Below are positions 38,301-48,769 of a stretch of 64,000 nucleotides of DNA, in pieces. How positions within the stretch are numbered: the stretch's first letter is position 1; every line of letters starts with the position of its first letter. The stretch comes from Datnioides undecimradiatus (taxonomy: Eukaryota; Chordata; Actinopteri; Lobotiformes; Datnioididae). Location: the NCBI GenBank assembly GCA_008933995.1, contig WARS01000010.1, forward strand, positions 10,581,001 to 10,645,000, in the 5' to 3' direction. The notes beneath the pieces are model-generated. The model did no database searches. It was not told the origin of the DNA and saw nothing but the letters and a program-made list of their open reading frames with translations. Made by a program: the position numbers and the translations under genes.

Positions 38301-41300
38301 GTGGCCTGGTTGCCGGTTCTGTCTTTTGAATTGCATTCATTTATTTCATTTTGAAAGCTATTACAGCCACTTGAACCAGGTAACATTTGTGACCTAGTAA
38401 CTCTCCACTGTCCTCACACGCACCTTTTATTTTGTCCAGCTGAGCTTCTTCTGCTTTTTTTTTTTTTTTTTTTTTTTCTCCTCAGGACCCTGGGATATGA
38501 AATGTAATTGACTTGACTGGCCTTGCGTTTTGCTCCAGATATTTAATTCAAGAGGCAAACGTGTCAAATTACGCCCTCGTAGACTTTCAAAAACTGCATT
38601 TTACATACTCTAGTTCATTTATTGAACACGCAGTAAAGTCGGAATGAATACCTTAATTATGCTGTTTGGCTGAGGGGACTTTAACTGCATTAACGCCATA
38701 TTGTGGACGTATAAAAACTTTGTGGCACTCTTGTGAACAGTGAGACAATCTCAGCACAGAACGTTGCCTCACGTTGCACCCGCAGTGTCAAGTGTGACAC
38801 GCTCCATTAGCTCAGATCAAATTAGTCTTAGATTTTTCTTCCAAATTGTGCCTTTGAAAAATGATGAAAACCTGACCTACAGCAACAATTGCTAAAATTA
38901 GTCACCTCTGACCTATCCATCACCTTGAAGCGGCTCTAAGCGCCATGGAGGAGTAATGGTGGCATACTGTGACAGACACTTGATTCAAGCTCATTACTGT
39001 ACTGGATCTGTCAGCAGATATATTTAGAGCACTATCTCATGGGTTCACATTTTAAATGACATGTAGTTAGGGACACAGAATGTACGTCAGTAACTTATTA
39101 ATATTAATGTCTGCATGCTGTGAGGGAACTAATTATTTTTTTTCCCCGCAGTTGGAAGAGTGATGTCAACAGTACAACTTTGAATGGGAATCAGAAATAT
39201 TACATTGCCGGGGTGCTAGCTATTCCCGGGCAGAATTAAAGAAAAATAAAAAATAATAAACAAAAAAAAAACGGGGATGCATGTGAAAACAAGATGCTGT
39301 CAAGTTCAAATGAACAATATGCACAGTATTTGGGGTTGCGTTTGAAAAATCTTTTCATGCAGATGAACTCCATTACCCCAAAGTCTATTAAAGAGGAATA
39401 TCACTCAGCTTGAATTTTCACATATATTTGTGTTCTGGGACAATCTATTCATTGTTTGTGAATATAAATTCTCTCCGGAAGCTGTAGACCAGTGAACCAA
39501 GGATTTATGACGTGTTATGGATGTGAAGGCTGCTACCGCTATTGACTATGAATGACAGGCTAATTTTGGCGAGCAGGGGAGTGTTTGTATGAATTTTTGC
39601 ATTCAAATGGGCTTTGCATCTGTCGTATGCGCATTTACACCCGTGAAAACGAGAAAAAAAAAAAAAAAAGGGGAGTCTCGTAGTGTCGCAGTCACCTTTT
39701 CACTCCTTTGAAATTCATGCTCTGTGTAGCGGTAGATTGGCTGTAGGAGATATTAGGACATGCTAAGCAATGCTGAATTACTGTGCGACGTGAGAAGTAC
39801 ACATTTCATCATTCAAGCACTTTTTTTTTTATACTGTATGCTTCCCTGTGTAATAATTAGGCCAATGCAATTTCAGACTGTCAGACCACAGAAATTGCAT
39901 TCTCTCAAATCGTTTGATTGTATTCTCCGGGAGTTTTTCCATCAGATTATTACCATATTTCCAGTCCTGGTTGTTAATCCTGTAAAAAGGGAACCTGAGA
40001 AGCCAAAACAACAAACAAGGAGCCATCAAAGGAGCCCGTACCTTCTGCAGCCAAGCTGTACACAGCGTAATAGGGACTGTACAGTCTTTGCAGAACCTTG
40101 TGGTATGTATTTTACATCTCTCCTCCAGTCGACGGGGGGAATGTGCAAGCCTTAACCTCGTGCATTTTTGCTAATTATTGGATGTCTATATAACGTCAGC
40201 TGCCTAATCAAATGGGTAAACAGATCTTCTCCCCGTGGTCTTATAGATTTCGCACTGAGTGCCAGTGCAAATGAGGAGGTGTTTTGCAGAGGTAAGCAAC
40301 GCTGTACTGAGTTATTATGAAATAACGGGCCATCTAAAAATAGTTGTGTTCCTGTACATCTAAATTAGTGAGGCACTGTGCCAGCAACATGGAGGTTTAT
40401 AGCTGTAGAGTTCAGCGGGGATGTCCCAGAGAAACAGTATCATTTAATAAAAAAAATACAGTGTATTGACTTAAAGTGTAGAAACCAAGCTGAATGGATT
40501 TTTATTGACATATGCTAGAGGTGAGTCTGTACAAGCTGCATGTGCACTAAACTCTGCATCCAGCATGGTGTGAAACCCTATTACATCTAGTACAGCTAGA
40601 AACAAATGGCACTGATACTCTTGACAAAAGTGTGGCCCAAAAGTGTTTCCACGCAGCCTTAACAAACTCAAATATTAGCACTACCGCGCTATATTTGCAG
40701 GGATTTAGTGGCTCTCCTTTCAAGGCCTTGCAGCACAAACACAGCCTTTTCAAGGCCTTACAACAGAAGCACAGAAGAGAGCCTTGATGAGTTAAATCGC
40801 CTTGCACAAACACTGAGGAATTGTCAGTAAAGCAGCAAAATCATTGGCAATTCTTGTCAGGTCTCTGGTAAGCATTGCTCGGTGCTGCAAAGAGGAGATA
40901 GCAAAATAGAGCACAGAACGGATGCAGAATAATTACTCTTCCTCCCTCTCTCCCTCTGTCGCTTAAGACAAGGCTAAAAAAAAAAATCTTTACCACTGGA
41001 ACACTGTACTATAATGTATATTGTGCAGGTTAAAGTTGCAGCTTACAGGATCTATACTGCGCTTTGTATTTATACAGCTCACGCAAGGTTTGTTAGATTC
41101 ATGCAGAGACATATCAAGCGAGGCCTTGCAGAATCTCAAGGATACTTATTGGCAAGATATTAGCACAACAAAGTGAGCTACCTTGAATATTCTAATTTAG
41201 GGCAGCACATTTTCTCTTTACAAGACAATGCAGTGTACCAAGAATTTAATCGGATTTCGTTCACTTCAAACACGCCACTCAAACGCTCCAGAATCCAAAG

Positions 41301-42223
41301 TTAGCGGTTGTGTTGCTCAGCGTTGCAAGTGTTCACACTTCACAGCCCTGCTTAAGAAGTAGGGCACCACAGCTGCACACAGTGAGTGCTCACACTCATT
41401 AATGGCCCCGTGAAAGTCAGTTAAAATGTGATTTGAGGGGTTTTACGCTTGATACATGCGCAGCCGCAGCGTGGCGTATTTACAATCATAAAATATACTA
41501 CGCTTCTTTTCAGTGCTGACAATTGCTCCTGAGTAAGTGTTCAAGACCTTACTTTTTGCTATTTTTCATATCATTCAGTGAGGTATCAGTCAGCGCCACT
41601 CAGCGTGCGAGCTTCAAAGCGCGTGTTTCTTTTGAACACCTTGATAAGCAATATAAGCTGCATTTATTATATAGTGCAGTGGCAGTGGTGCACTGCTGCA
41701 GCCGCAGTCGTTTGCTGCTGCCTTTTCAGTTAAGGAGCGAGCTATGCAAGAGTGTGACTGTTCTTTACATCAAATTTGATTGCCGTAATCAAGAAATCAA
41801 CCTCAAGTGACAGTTAGTGAGTGTGTGTGGGCTGATTGGAGAGGTTTGATTGAATGTGAAATAAACAAGGTCTCCCACAGTGCACTGCAAAGACCATTAA
41901 ATGATCTTTATGAGGAAGACCATCACGGCTTTGATGGCTTTGTGCCGGGCACGAAAGTGCTTTTTTGCATTCGGTCTTGCCTCCCCATCTCTTCTTCTCT
42001 CTTTCTCCTTCTTTCTTTCTACCTCTCAAATCTATTAGTCATTCTGTCTCTCTGCCTGCGTATCTGTCTATCTCTCCCTCATTCTATCTTTCCTTATACC
42101 TGTTATCTTTCCAGTCTTTCTATCTGACCATTGTTCTGTCTATTGCAACTATTGATTATATGTTGCTGATTAATTATAGTCTATAAAATGTCACAAAATA
42201 GTAAAACATGGCCATTATAATCA

Positions 42224-42284
<61 letters not shown>

Positions 42285-44100
42285 ACAACTCATCTATCCA
42301 TCACTGCTCTTTTTCATCAGTCCATCCTATAACATGCTCTCTGCATCTCTGTCTCTGTCTCTCTATCTTAAAGTCCAACGCTAGACTGATGGAATTAGTG
42401 ATACGGATCGCCACGGCTTCTCCTGTGAAGCAGAGTGGCAGTATGTGGCTGCCCTATTTTTCCCCCTCAGTAATTTATTACAGCCTCGTGTTTTTCTGAC
42501 ACTTTAATAGTGAATGGTATTGGACACAGGAAGAGTGGGGGACTGGTGAATGTGACGCTGTCATGCTGCAGAAGTTGGGTGCCAGAAAGCATCAAAGAGT
42601 TGGGAAGAAAGCCACATCGCACCAGTCACTGACATATCAAGGGATGGCCCCATTTATAGTTAGCATTTGCTTTGCTGCTTCATCACATAACACAACAAGG
42701 TGAATTTCATTGGCCTTCTTGATTGATATGTTTTCTTCTTCCTCCTCCTCCTCTCCCTATTCCATTTATTTTCGCTGTTTCTTTCTCTTCGCCACATCAG
42801 GATGATGGTTTCTGCAAAAGAAGTTGTCATATCCCCCTACTCAACCTTGCACAAGACACTTGTTTACTCCGGAGAATGAGGTGTGTGATGAAAGCCAGCT
42901 TCCTCTGAGAAAATTGGCTGTCGACAGTCACCTCATTTCCCTCCCTCGAGTTGATAACTGTAGCGTTCCCCATCACACCTGTCTTTATAGTGCTAGCACG
43001 GGTGAGCTGACAAGAACCTCTCTGATCTGGGTGGGTGGGGAGGAGGGGCATTGTCCCGAAACTCTCCTTTTTTTGTGATCCTTTGGAGAAAAGCGTCTTG
43101 CAACAGTTGTAGTTTTTTTTTAATTTGGTCTCCAACCACTTTTCAAACACCTTAGATTATATCTTGTGCTTTTTTCAAGCTGAGCTTGGACGGACCTTGA
43201 CCTGATATCAATTATTAAATTTGTACCTTATGTGTGCGGTTGTTTGTCTATGTCAAACATCTATAAGGAGTAAATAAGAGTTCCAACAAACACATTTTAA
43301 TAGATGTTTGGCCTTGAACACCAAAATATTACAAGTATGCACAGTATCAGTATTTCCTGTTTAATAGGCCTCCTTGCGGGCTGACTTTGGGCTAAAGAAA
43401 AGTTTTAGTCTTTCTTTTGTGGTCCTGGTTTTGAATAAGCCTGCCAACAGCTCAGTTGGCTCATGACTCATGTACCCTTGGTGCTATTGACTGATTTGAC
43501 GGGTGATTATGAGGCTTGTTTGATGAAAACGATTCCATATTAACCTTTAAAAAAAGCCATACATTGTTGTTTTTGGTTAACAGTGAGATAATCTCATTAC
43601 ATTGGTGGCATCTGCCCAACAAGAAATCAATGGAACTTTGATTTTAGTAATAATAGTGTGTTTCCCACTGAACAATCCACTGCGATTAAAAAGTACTGTT
43701 CAAAAGAGCTGTGGAAGACTGGAGGCGGTTCATGTGCACTTGCTGTGTATCTGATAGCTCCAGTTGCCTGTGCCTGTAACAGCCAGATTTCTGGCAGCCC
43801 ATTTGTCTTCCGCCAATTACATCAAACGCTACTTCAACAAGCTAAAACCTTCTATAATTAGTCTGGAGACAATGTGTTTGGACACGTTACCTTGCCGACA
43901 TATTGATGGTCATTTCCTGTGTATTCCTCGAGCAGAAAGAATTGATTCCACATCCATCCACGTTTGGAACGCTGAAGAATCCTCCCATCACTCTCTGGCA
44001 TCCCAAACAGATTCCCAATATTCCCTGGCGTGAAAGGCATGGCAGTACTGGGCCACAGGATAGAGAGCATCAGGAGGAGCAGAACCTGATTGGTTATCAT
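22871..44100 (-). CDS. cdh10: cadherin-10-like type II classical cadherin (spliced, 11 coding exons)
   Basis: Calcium-dependent homophilic adhesion receptor of the plasma membrane. The spliced coding sequence is 2340 nt, 779 residues, joined from 43891-44100, 37513-37807, 35523-35642, 31568-31735, 31235-31416, 30041-30294, 28859-28995, 28320-28441, 27177-27285, 25902-26153 and 22871-23361. Seen: signal peptide (1-20), furin site RSKR (44-47), mature start GWMW with W49 and W51, Ca-linker motifs DINDN (145-149), DVNDS (254-258), DVDEP (368-372) and DVNDN (472-476), a membrane helix (about 601-625), then a catenin-binding tail. Sequons are at N429, N447 and N525. From memory of the family, mammalian CDH10 is about 788 residues with the same exon phases. 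Assignment to CDH10 rather than CDH6 or CDH9 rests on the start [10 protein letters not shown], the [14 protein letters not shown] block, LDYENKR in EC3, a 36-codon EC5 exon lacking the three extra codons of CDH6/CDH9, and RRDIIPE plus TEGD in the tail. A lineage-specific paralogue cannot be excluded. Confidence 0.9.
23362..25901 (-). other. cdh10 intron 11
   Basis: 2.54 kb before the last exon. Near 25740-25778 the text AAGCGAGATATAAATG followed by ACTGACTTGACTTGA looks like the tail of a dispersed fish retroelement. No additional exon recognised. Confidence 0.7.
25738..25778. repeat. possible retroelement tail in cdh10 intron 11
   Basis: GATTAAGCGAGATATAAATG followed by AAACTGACTTGACTTGAG matches the style of teleost retroelement tails '...aagcgctatataaataaaattgacttgactt'. 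Very short. Confidence 0.3.
25902..26153 (-). CDS. cdh10: cdh10 exon 11: end of EC5 and most of the transmembrane helix
   Basis: 252 nt, the canonical size. Acceptor TTTCCACAG before 26153; donor GTAAGT after 25902; phase 1 at both ends. It encodes the membrane-proximal EC5 sequence [16 protein letters not shown], the cysteine block [14 protein letters not shown], and the helix [15 protein letters not shown], which continues into exon 12. These cysteines form the conserved EC5 disulfides of classical cadherins. Confidence 0.94.
26154..27176 (-). other. cdh10 intron 10
   Basis: 1.02 kb. The part nearest exon 11 (about 26200-26440) contains CpG-bearing text and several TAATTA-type words and could be a conserved element. 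The rest is ordinary AT-rich DNA, with a short C tract at about 27020. Confidence 0.7.
27177..27285 (-). CDS. cdh10: cdh10 exon 10: core of EC5
   Basis: 109 nt. Acceptor CTTTGCAG before 27285; donor GTAAGT after 27177; starts in phase 0 and ends in phase 1. It encodes [19 protein letters not shown], then [17 protein letters not shown] (sequon at N525). The 36 complete codons equal the CDH10 form of this segment as I remember it, whereas CDH6 and CDH9 carry three more residues here. This is one of the better subtype arguments. Confidence 0.92.
27286..28319 (-). other. cdh10 intron 9
   Basis: 1.03 kb following the weak GTGCTT donor. If retained, the reading frame stays open for 14 codons and then meets TGA. 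No exon or repeat recognised. Confidence 0.75.
28320..28441 (-). CDS. cdh10: cdh10 exon 9: end of EC4, EC4-EC5 linker, start of EC5
   Basis: 122 nt, the canonical size. Acceptor CATTTCAG before 28441. The donor after 28320 is GTGCTT, weak beyond the GT, but position and phase 0 are exactly as expected. It encodes [20 protein letters not shown] and ends [12 protein letters not shown]. The DVNDN linker (472-476) is intact and the cysteine of FVCEN is one of the conserved EC5 cysteines. Confidence 0.91.
28442..28858 (-). other. cdh10 intron 8
   Basis: 417 nt of AT-rich sequence. Nothing recognised beyond the splice sites. Confidence 0.8.
28859..28995 (-). CDS. cdh10: cdh10 exon 8: middle of EC4
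   Basis: 137 nt, the canonical size. Acceptor CTTGCAG before 28995; donor GTAATT after 28859; ends in phase 1. It encodes [20 protein letters not shown] and then [20 protein letters not shown]. The LDRE calcium motif and two sequons (N429 in NGT, N447 in NIS) are visible. The joined codon across intron 8 gives ATEINNP, matching the family. Confidence 0.93.
28996..30040 (-). other. cdh10 intron 7
   Basis: 1.05 kb. Contains an uninterrupted A23 at 29698-29720 on the plus strand. A 123-codon open frame at 29303-29674 on the minus strand has no family features and probably reflects chance. Nothing else recognised. Confidence 0.7.
29698..29720. repeat. A23 homopolymer in cdh10 intron 7
   Basis: Uninterrupted run of 23 A on the plus strand, with no recognisable retroelement body upstream. 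Confidence 0.95.
30041..30294 (-). CDS. cdh10: cdh10 exon 7: second half of EC3 and start of EC4
   Basis: 254 nt, the canonical size. Acceptor ATCTCCAG before 30294. The donor after 30041 is GTACGC, which departs from consensus at +4 to +6, but it gives exactly the expected length and phase 2. It encodes [18 protein letters not shown], the linker EDVDEPPVF (368-375 region) and [13 protein letters not shown]. The LDYE wording replaces LDRE, as in mammalian CDH10, while CDH6 and CDH9 have LDFE. Confidence 0.9.
30295..31234 (-). other. cdh10 intron 6
   Basis: 0.94 kb of AT-rich sequence with a T10-type run near 30905; no exon or repeat family recognised. Confidence 0.75.
31235..31416 (-). CDS. 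cdh10: cdh10 exon 6: first half of EC3
   Basis: 182 nt against 188 in mammals as I remember it, that is two codons shorter, at the loop reading VVGGHDIF. Acceptor GTGTAG before 31416; donor GTAACT after 31235; ends in phase 0. It encodes residues 265-325, including [20 protein letters not shown] and [10 protein letters not shown], which align with EC3 of CDH6/9/10. The stretch around RIKADDPD is slightly more CDH9-like than CDH10-like, the one place where the subtype signal is mixed. Confidence 0.92.
31568..31735 (-). CDS. cdh10: cdh10 exon 5: C-terminal half of EC2 and the EC2-EC3 linker
   Basis: 168 nt, the canonical size. Acceptor TTTTCCAG before 31735; donor GTAAGA after 31568. It encodes [12 protein letters not shown] followed by the conserved [20 protein letters not shown]. 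Two differences from the mammalian proteins as I remember them: the conserved VNIT glycosylation sequon reads VSIT (S249), and the linker DVNDNPPRF reads DVNDSPPRF (254-262). Intron 5, which follows, is only 151 nt, the shortest in the gene. Confidence 0.93.
31736..35522 (-). other. cdh10 intron 4
   Basis: About 3.8 kb. No recognised exon. It contains a minus-strand ATG ORF at 34039-34329 (96 codons, Ser/Pro/Gln-rich) that I do not recognise and a small duplicated GCCCATTTGCTG motif near 32788-32820. Otherwise unremarkable AT-rich DNA. Confidence 0.7.
35523..35642 (-). CDS. cdh10: cdh10 exon 4: N-terminal part of EC2
   Basis: 120 nt, the canonical size. Acceptor TTTTTGCAG before 35642; donor GTAAGC after 35523; phase 1 at both ends. 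It encodes [19 protein letters not shown] and then [14 protein letters not shown]. The DADD and YGN residues are the expected EC2 calcium ligands, and [10 protein letters not shown] is nearly invariant in CDH6/9/10-type proteins. This short exon is easily missed because it lies alone between introns of 1.9 and 3.8 kb. Confidence 0.93.
35643..37512 (-). other. cdh10 intron 3
   Basis: About 1.9 kb with no gene recognised. A 19-bp near-perfect tandem duplication (TCATGGACACTGTAT) lies at about 36303-36340. ORFs here are short and lack family features. Confidence 0.75.
37513..37807 (-). CDS. cdh10: cdh10 exon 3: most of EC1 and the EC1-EC2 linker
   Basis: 295 nt, exactly the usual size of this exon in type II cadherins. 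Acceptor TTTCAG before 37807; donor GTATGT after 37513. It encodes residues 71-168 and the first base of codon 169. It contains [20 protein letters not shown], the Ca-binding LDRE (110-113), and the linker DINDNAPKF (145-153), and it ends within the VPEMSEVG block that opens EC2. Residues 123-125 are KVL, at the position of the QAI-type tripeptide that in type II cadherins corresponds to HAV of type I. Confidence 0.93.
38455..38477. repeat. T23 homopolymer in cdh10 intron 2
   Basis: Uninterrupted run of 23 T on the plus strand; no retroelement body recognised beside it. Confidence 0.95.
42224..42284. repeat. (ATCT)15 microsatellite in cdh10 intron 2
   Basis: About 15 uninterrupted tetranucleotide units, flanked on the left by a longer CT-rich stretch. 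Confidence 0.97.
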
Positions 44101-44232
44101 GGTATCCAATCAGCTGGGAAATGTCCTGGACGACTTCTGAATTATGGTAATAAGCTTCTGATAGGATGAACACTGGAAGGCAGTGTCATCAGAACAGACA
44201 TTGTATTCCTCTCTTTGATGTCCTTCAGATCC
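43891..44232 (-). CDS. cdh10: cdh10 exon 2: end of 5' UTR, start codon, signal peptide, propeptide, start of EC1
   Basis: Read on the minus strand, a pyrimidine-rich acceptor ending TTTTCACAG precedes position 44232. The part 44232-44101 is untranslated leader and coding begins with ATG at 44100. The 70 codons encode a hydrophobic signal peptide (residues 1-20), a short propeptide ending RSKR (44-47), and the mature N-terminus [15 protein letters not shown], in which two tryptophans (49 and 51) are the type II strand-swap anchors. The exon ends in phase 0 at AAG followed by GTAACG. This ATG was chosen because it directly precedes the hydrophobic core and the first residues resemble mammalian CDH10. 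The propeptide looks shorter than in mammals. Confidence 0.9.
44142..44201 (-). other. upstream ORF in the cdh10 leader (exon 2 part)
   Basis: Within the untranslated part of exon 2, an ATG at 44201 opens a 19-codon ORF ending with TAA at 44142-44144, about 40 nt before the cdh10 start codon. If exon 1 is as proposed, the same frame is already open from an ATG in exon 1, making a 37-codon uORF that crosses the splice junction. The uORF ends before the main ATG, so reinitiation or leaky scanning would be needed. Function is inferred only. Confidence 0.5.
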
Positions 44233-47200
44233 CTGTGAAAAGAGGAATCTTTAGTCAGGAAGCACTTTCATGACACTTATGTATGTTTTTTCTTACAATA
44301 GGCTTTAAATTGAAACAAGGTGGAGGAAACACTGAGACAGCATGCAGGCTACAATGGGGCAACTCTTACATAAAACCTCATTTGTGTTCACTGCATCTCG
44401 TTTTCAATTTGCGCTTTATTAGGGCAGCAGCTTATTATGCGATTGGCAAATAGGGATTCCTGCTTTGTTCATTGTCTGAGTGAAGATGACTGTAAAAAAA
44501 CATCAAAAAAAGATAAAAAATATGTTAAAATCTGCTGGTTGTAAATACAAAGTACAAACAAATACAAGAAAGTATTTTTAAAAAGTATGTATTAGGAAAA
44601 AATGCCTTCTAAAATGATCCAGCCTCAACACTGAAAACTTTTTTTGGGCATCCTTTTTCAAAAAAATGGATTAGTACTCATGGGAAACTGTGACAAAAAC
44701 CGATGCACTTGGAGTCATGCGACTAACGTCTGAGGAAGTGATTAGGCCTAATGACTGAAAGTAATGAAAAAGCCACCGCGATGCAAATGTCGCACCCAAA
44801 AGACCACGATTATCATAGTGCATCTCAGCAAAGGCCGATATGAAGCTGAAGCGCTGCAGCTAGGGCTCCCTGCCATGTCTCCATCTCTGCCTGTATTTGA
44901 GCGCTAAAGGAGTGAGCTGCACTTCACTAATTATAAGTCTCTTTGCTGATGGTACGCAAACAGTGTTCCACAGGCGGTGAGAGTGTTTGAGTAGCATAAT
45001 GCGAGCGTCTCTAGGCGCCCCGTGCCTCTGACGTGAGCGCAAGGCACCGCTGTAAAACAACTCAAGCTCAGAGGGGTTTATTTTTATGTCCTGCACTGCA
45101 ACGCCACCGAGCAACCCTGCACTTCCGTACGCACAGATGACTTGTCCTGCAAAAGATAAGTGTCTCTTTCGTCCACTTCATCTGCGCATACATAACTCAT
45201 GATTACGCTGTGATTCCCCCAAGATGTTATGATGTGACATGTGATGAATTGTCAAAACCATCAAAATTATCCACAGGTATCCATCGGGCTTTGTGCTATG
45301 TGCTGTGAAAAGGCACTCTGTGTTATTGGTGGTCCTCTTCCGATACTTCACTAAAGGTTGTGTCCCCACCAGGACCCCTCCTGATAGGTAATTTGGGTAT
45401 GCATGCATAATTTATGGTCTTTTGGAAGTTAATCCTAATAAATCTTGCCTCTCTTTCTAATAGAGCCCATTTAGTAGGTTTCCTGTATAAAGGCTAGAAT
45501 ACCAGAGTTATCCTGACAAGCATTCACTGTGCACCTCAGGGAAAGGCACATTGGAGTTTAGCAATTCTTCTGCTTTTGTTCAGAGCTCTTAAATAAGGAC
45601 CGTAATGTCAGTGGAGGCATTCACTGTGAAGATATTAGCATTATGGTTCCATTGATGAAAGCAAAGTATACGGAATATAAATGAATGCAGTCCTTTGAAT
45701 AGAGAATCAAATAACTGAGCTAACGAGATCTCAACGTAAAACATGGCTCACGCCGCTCGTTTCCACTCACTCAGACAGTTTAACTCAATTGAATCTGTTT
45801 AATCAGCAATCGTTTCCGAATAACACCCAACTTACGGAATACTTTCTGCCTGAGTCGATGAAAGTTTGTTACGGACGAACACTGCCATTAGGGCTTTTAA
45901 AACACAGAGCTACACAACGGATCTGGGTAGCAGCCACAGCAGCATGGCAGACGGATCTACAAACATGTTGAAGCAGATAACGTAAATATGAATTTTAACA
46001 GCCTGTCATATCTTGACGCCAGAGCAGAAACTGAGATTTTAATTTAGTCGAAGTGCTGCTATAATAGATGAGATAAAATATACATAGTGTTGTAAACTGC
46101 TGATTGGCGCTACATTTTTTATGTTATTTTCCTCTGCATGCCCGTAATGTGGCATGAGGGTGACACGTGCATTCCCGAAATCAGGAAACGTCTCCTTGCA
46201 ATTAATCTAGTCTGATGCTTGTGATTGCATTTTCTAATTATCATTCCAGCCTGTCCTTGAGTTTTAATAGCATTCTGGATATTAATCTTTGATGTGGCGT
46301 GCCTATTAAGCATTAGGCCAGTGTGTCTTTTCAGAATTCTTCCAAACACTCCATTAAAAGATGAGTGAGCATGCTGAATCCATGCCAGATCCTATAGACT
46401 CAAGCTGAATTATCTCAACTTATTCAGCCTATTAAATAGTAAAAAAAAAAAGTTGTTTATGATTAGATTAAGTTTTAGACAGCTCATATGGCTTGGCATT
46501 AAAAACAGATGTGTGAAGGGACGGAATTGTTAAATATGCTTTTAAAGTGTTGTTATTCTTAATCTTGGCTGAGGCACATTCTGGCAGGAGCTCCACCGTG
46601 CTCCATTTCTGTAATCTGCAAAATTATACATTCTTGTTTTGCTGAATAAGAACATCTTTGATCAGATATAAACTAGCTGTTCATCACGATATGCTTTCCT
46701 AGAAAAGCGCAGCCTCGCACATTAGTCTGCATGAATTTGTACGCACATGCATAGGGAAATTGAACATGGATGCTTCCCTGCAAACATTAAACTGAGCATT
46801 GCAAGTAAGCACTTTTATGGCTTCTCTGACTTAGGCCAGTAATTATAGGTGTAATTCACAGCAGGAATCAGGCTGGTGAACCTTTCCAAGAGGGCTTGCA
46901 TACATAATAAATTGATAGACCTCTATACAATGATCTGTAATGACCAACTGCTCTGTATGCTGCTGCAACCTTCAGCACAGAGATCAACGTAGCACTGGAC
47001 TTTCACCCAGAACCTCCTGATTAGGACGCACTTTGCCATTTGATGCAAAGAAATTATAAAGGGACTCGCTAAATTCGTATTTTGTCCAGAATAATCATCA
47101 CGTTTTTAACTTCTTAGGGTTTACTGCACATTTCTGCAGAACCAAAGCAAATCAACCCACACGCACATTCATACACAAATGCAGAGTTGCACAAAGGCGG

Positions 47201-48733
47201 GACGCCATAATTAAGCATCCGCCATCCAAAACCTCCTACCTACTACGCAAATATCAACCACGTTTGAAACTGCTGGGATCCAAATGCAATTTAAAATGTA
47301 GTCTTTGGTGCTGTAGTGAATTCAACAAGTGACTACATTGTGCGAGAACCGTAAATAAGCTCGGACAGCTATTAATGGGGAGGGGAAAAGACAAAGATGG
47401 AGAGAGGGCAATGGCGGGTTGCAAGGTCATAAAACTGGCGTCATGATTAGTCTTGCTGATCAGTTGTACCTGCAACATTCACCCAATAACACGATTTACG
47501 ACTGGTAAATGCGCTGTTTTTGTGGCCACAAACACTCACCGCACGTGTGACTTGGGCGCAACAAACAAGTGTTGTGTGATTGGCAGTTTGAGTGGCTCCA
47601 GTGATTGCTCGCCGGTATTGACAGGCCAGCACAGAGAGTATAAATCTAGCATGAGGGGCGTTGATGCACCACGATGCAGCACCCGTGCAAGCCTCCACTT
47701 GGTGGAGCCCTAGACCTTCCCAAGTCTGCCTCCACTGGCTGCAGTCTTTGGCAAACCTCAGCAAGCTTTACTCATGTTTTGAAATCCTCTAAGCAATTTT
47801 GTGATACAGTGCACACTTCCTTGTTGAAAAGCTACTCCAAGAGGGAGGGAGGGCCTTTTTTCTTGAAAAGGGTATGTTTATAGTGAAAATTGTGACATTA
47901 CATCCACTCTCATTTAAAAAAAAAATAAAATAAATAAATAAATAAAAAATCATATAATGGGATGCCTTCAGCAGGGAAGCGTGCAGTTTAACAAGGTAAT
48001 AATGATTAAAAGTGTGTCTTGGTCAAGTTGTAACAGCTATGCAAGGGAAGGTCTGTCCAGGTTAATGCAGCCAAACCACAAGATAGACACTGGCAAAAGA
48101 TGCCGCAAGAATAATGATGATCATAACAATATGAATGTTGGAATTTAATTAAAAGTGACAAAATATATTTAGCAATTCTGTTATGTTGGAAGAAGAGAAA
48201 ATAAATACATTTCCTGCTCCTGTGCACTATTTCCGCATTAATGTTAAACATTGTAGACTATACATATTCATGCTTAAAGCCAGCTGTGAGTATGCATCTG
48301 TGCCTGTGTGGGAGAATGGATTTCTATGTCTTTTCATTTCAGCTCTGAAAGGTCACTCCATATCTGACAATAATTCAGGGAGCGTGTTAATGGCTAATTT
48401 CCACTAAACAATAATGGCGTCACATGGGTGACCTGGTGCACACTACTATACCCATAAAATATCACTTTGGTGGCCGTAAAGCTGGAAGGCGGCACACAGG
48501 GGACTGGGTGGTTAGAAGGGAGCGAGGAAGAGTGAGGGGTGGATTAAGTTTGTGCTGTGGAGGATATGCACATGTACATACTCGGCAACACTGCTGGCTG
48601 CTCTCGTTGCGCTGCTCGAACACCGCGATAAACACCTCCATGCGCTTTTAGAGATATGAATGGTACAGTGCCTCTCCATCAAATCTGCCCAGAGCACATC
48701 ACAAGTATGATTTGCCCCAACTGCCTTTCAGCA

Positions 48734-48769
<36 letters not shown>

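Larger units (their letters stand above)
37808..43890 (-). other. cdh10 intron 2
   Basis: About 6.1 kb between exons 3 and 2. It contains T23 at 38455-38477, A16 at 39654-39669, a roughly 30-bp imperfect tandem duplication at about 40717-40775, CT-rich DNA at about 41985-42110 and a (TCTA)n tetranucleotide array at 42224-42284. I see no additional exon. The segment 38480-38720 has an unbroken, non-repetitive look and ATTA words, and may be a conserved element. Confidence 0.75.

Noticed and set aside
22871..44232. Alternative identities CDH6, CDH9, CDH12/18, CDH7/20 or CDH8/11 for the cadherin
   Set aside because: CDH8/11, CDH7/20 and CDH12/18 tails have different wording (for example NPDGING, YDSLQTYAFEG, YRRDIRPE). 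CDH6 and CDH9 are closer but differ in the signal peptide, the LDFE motif and the longer EC5 exon.
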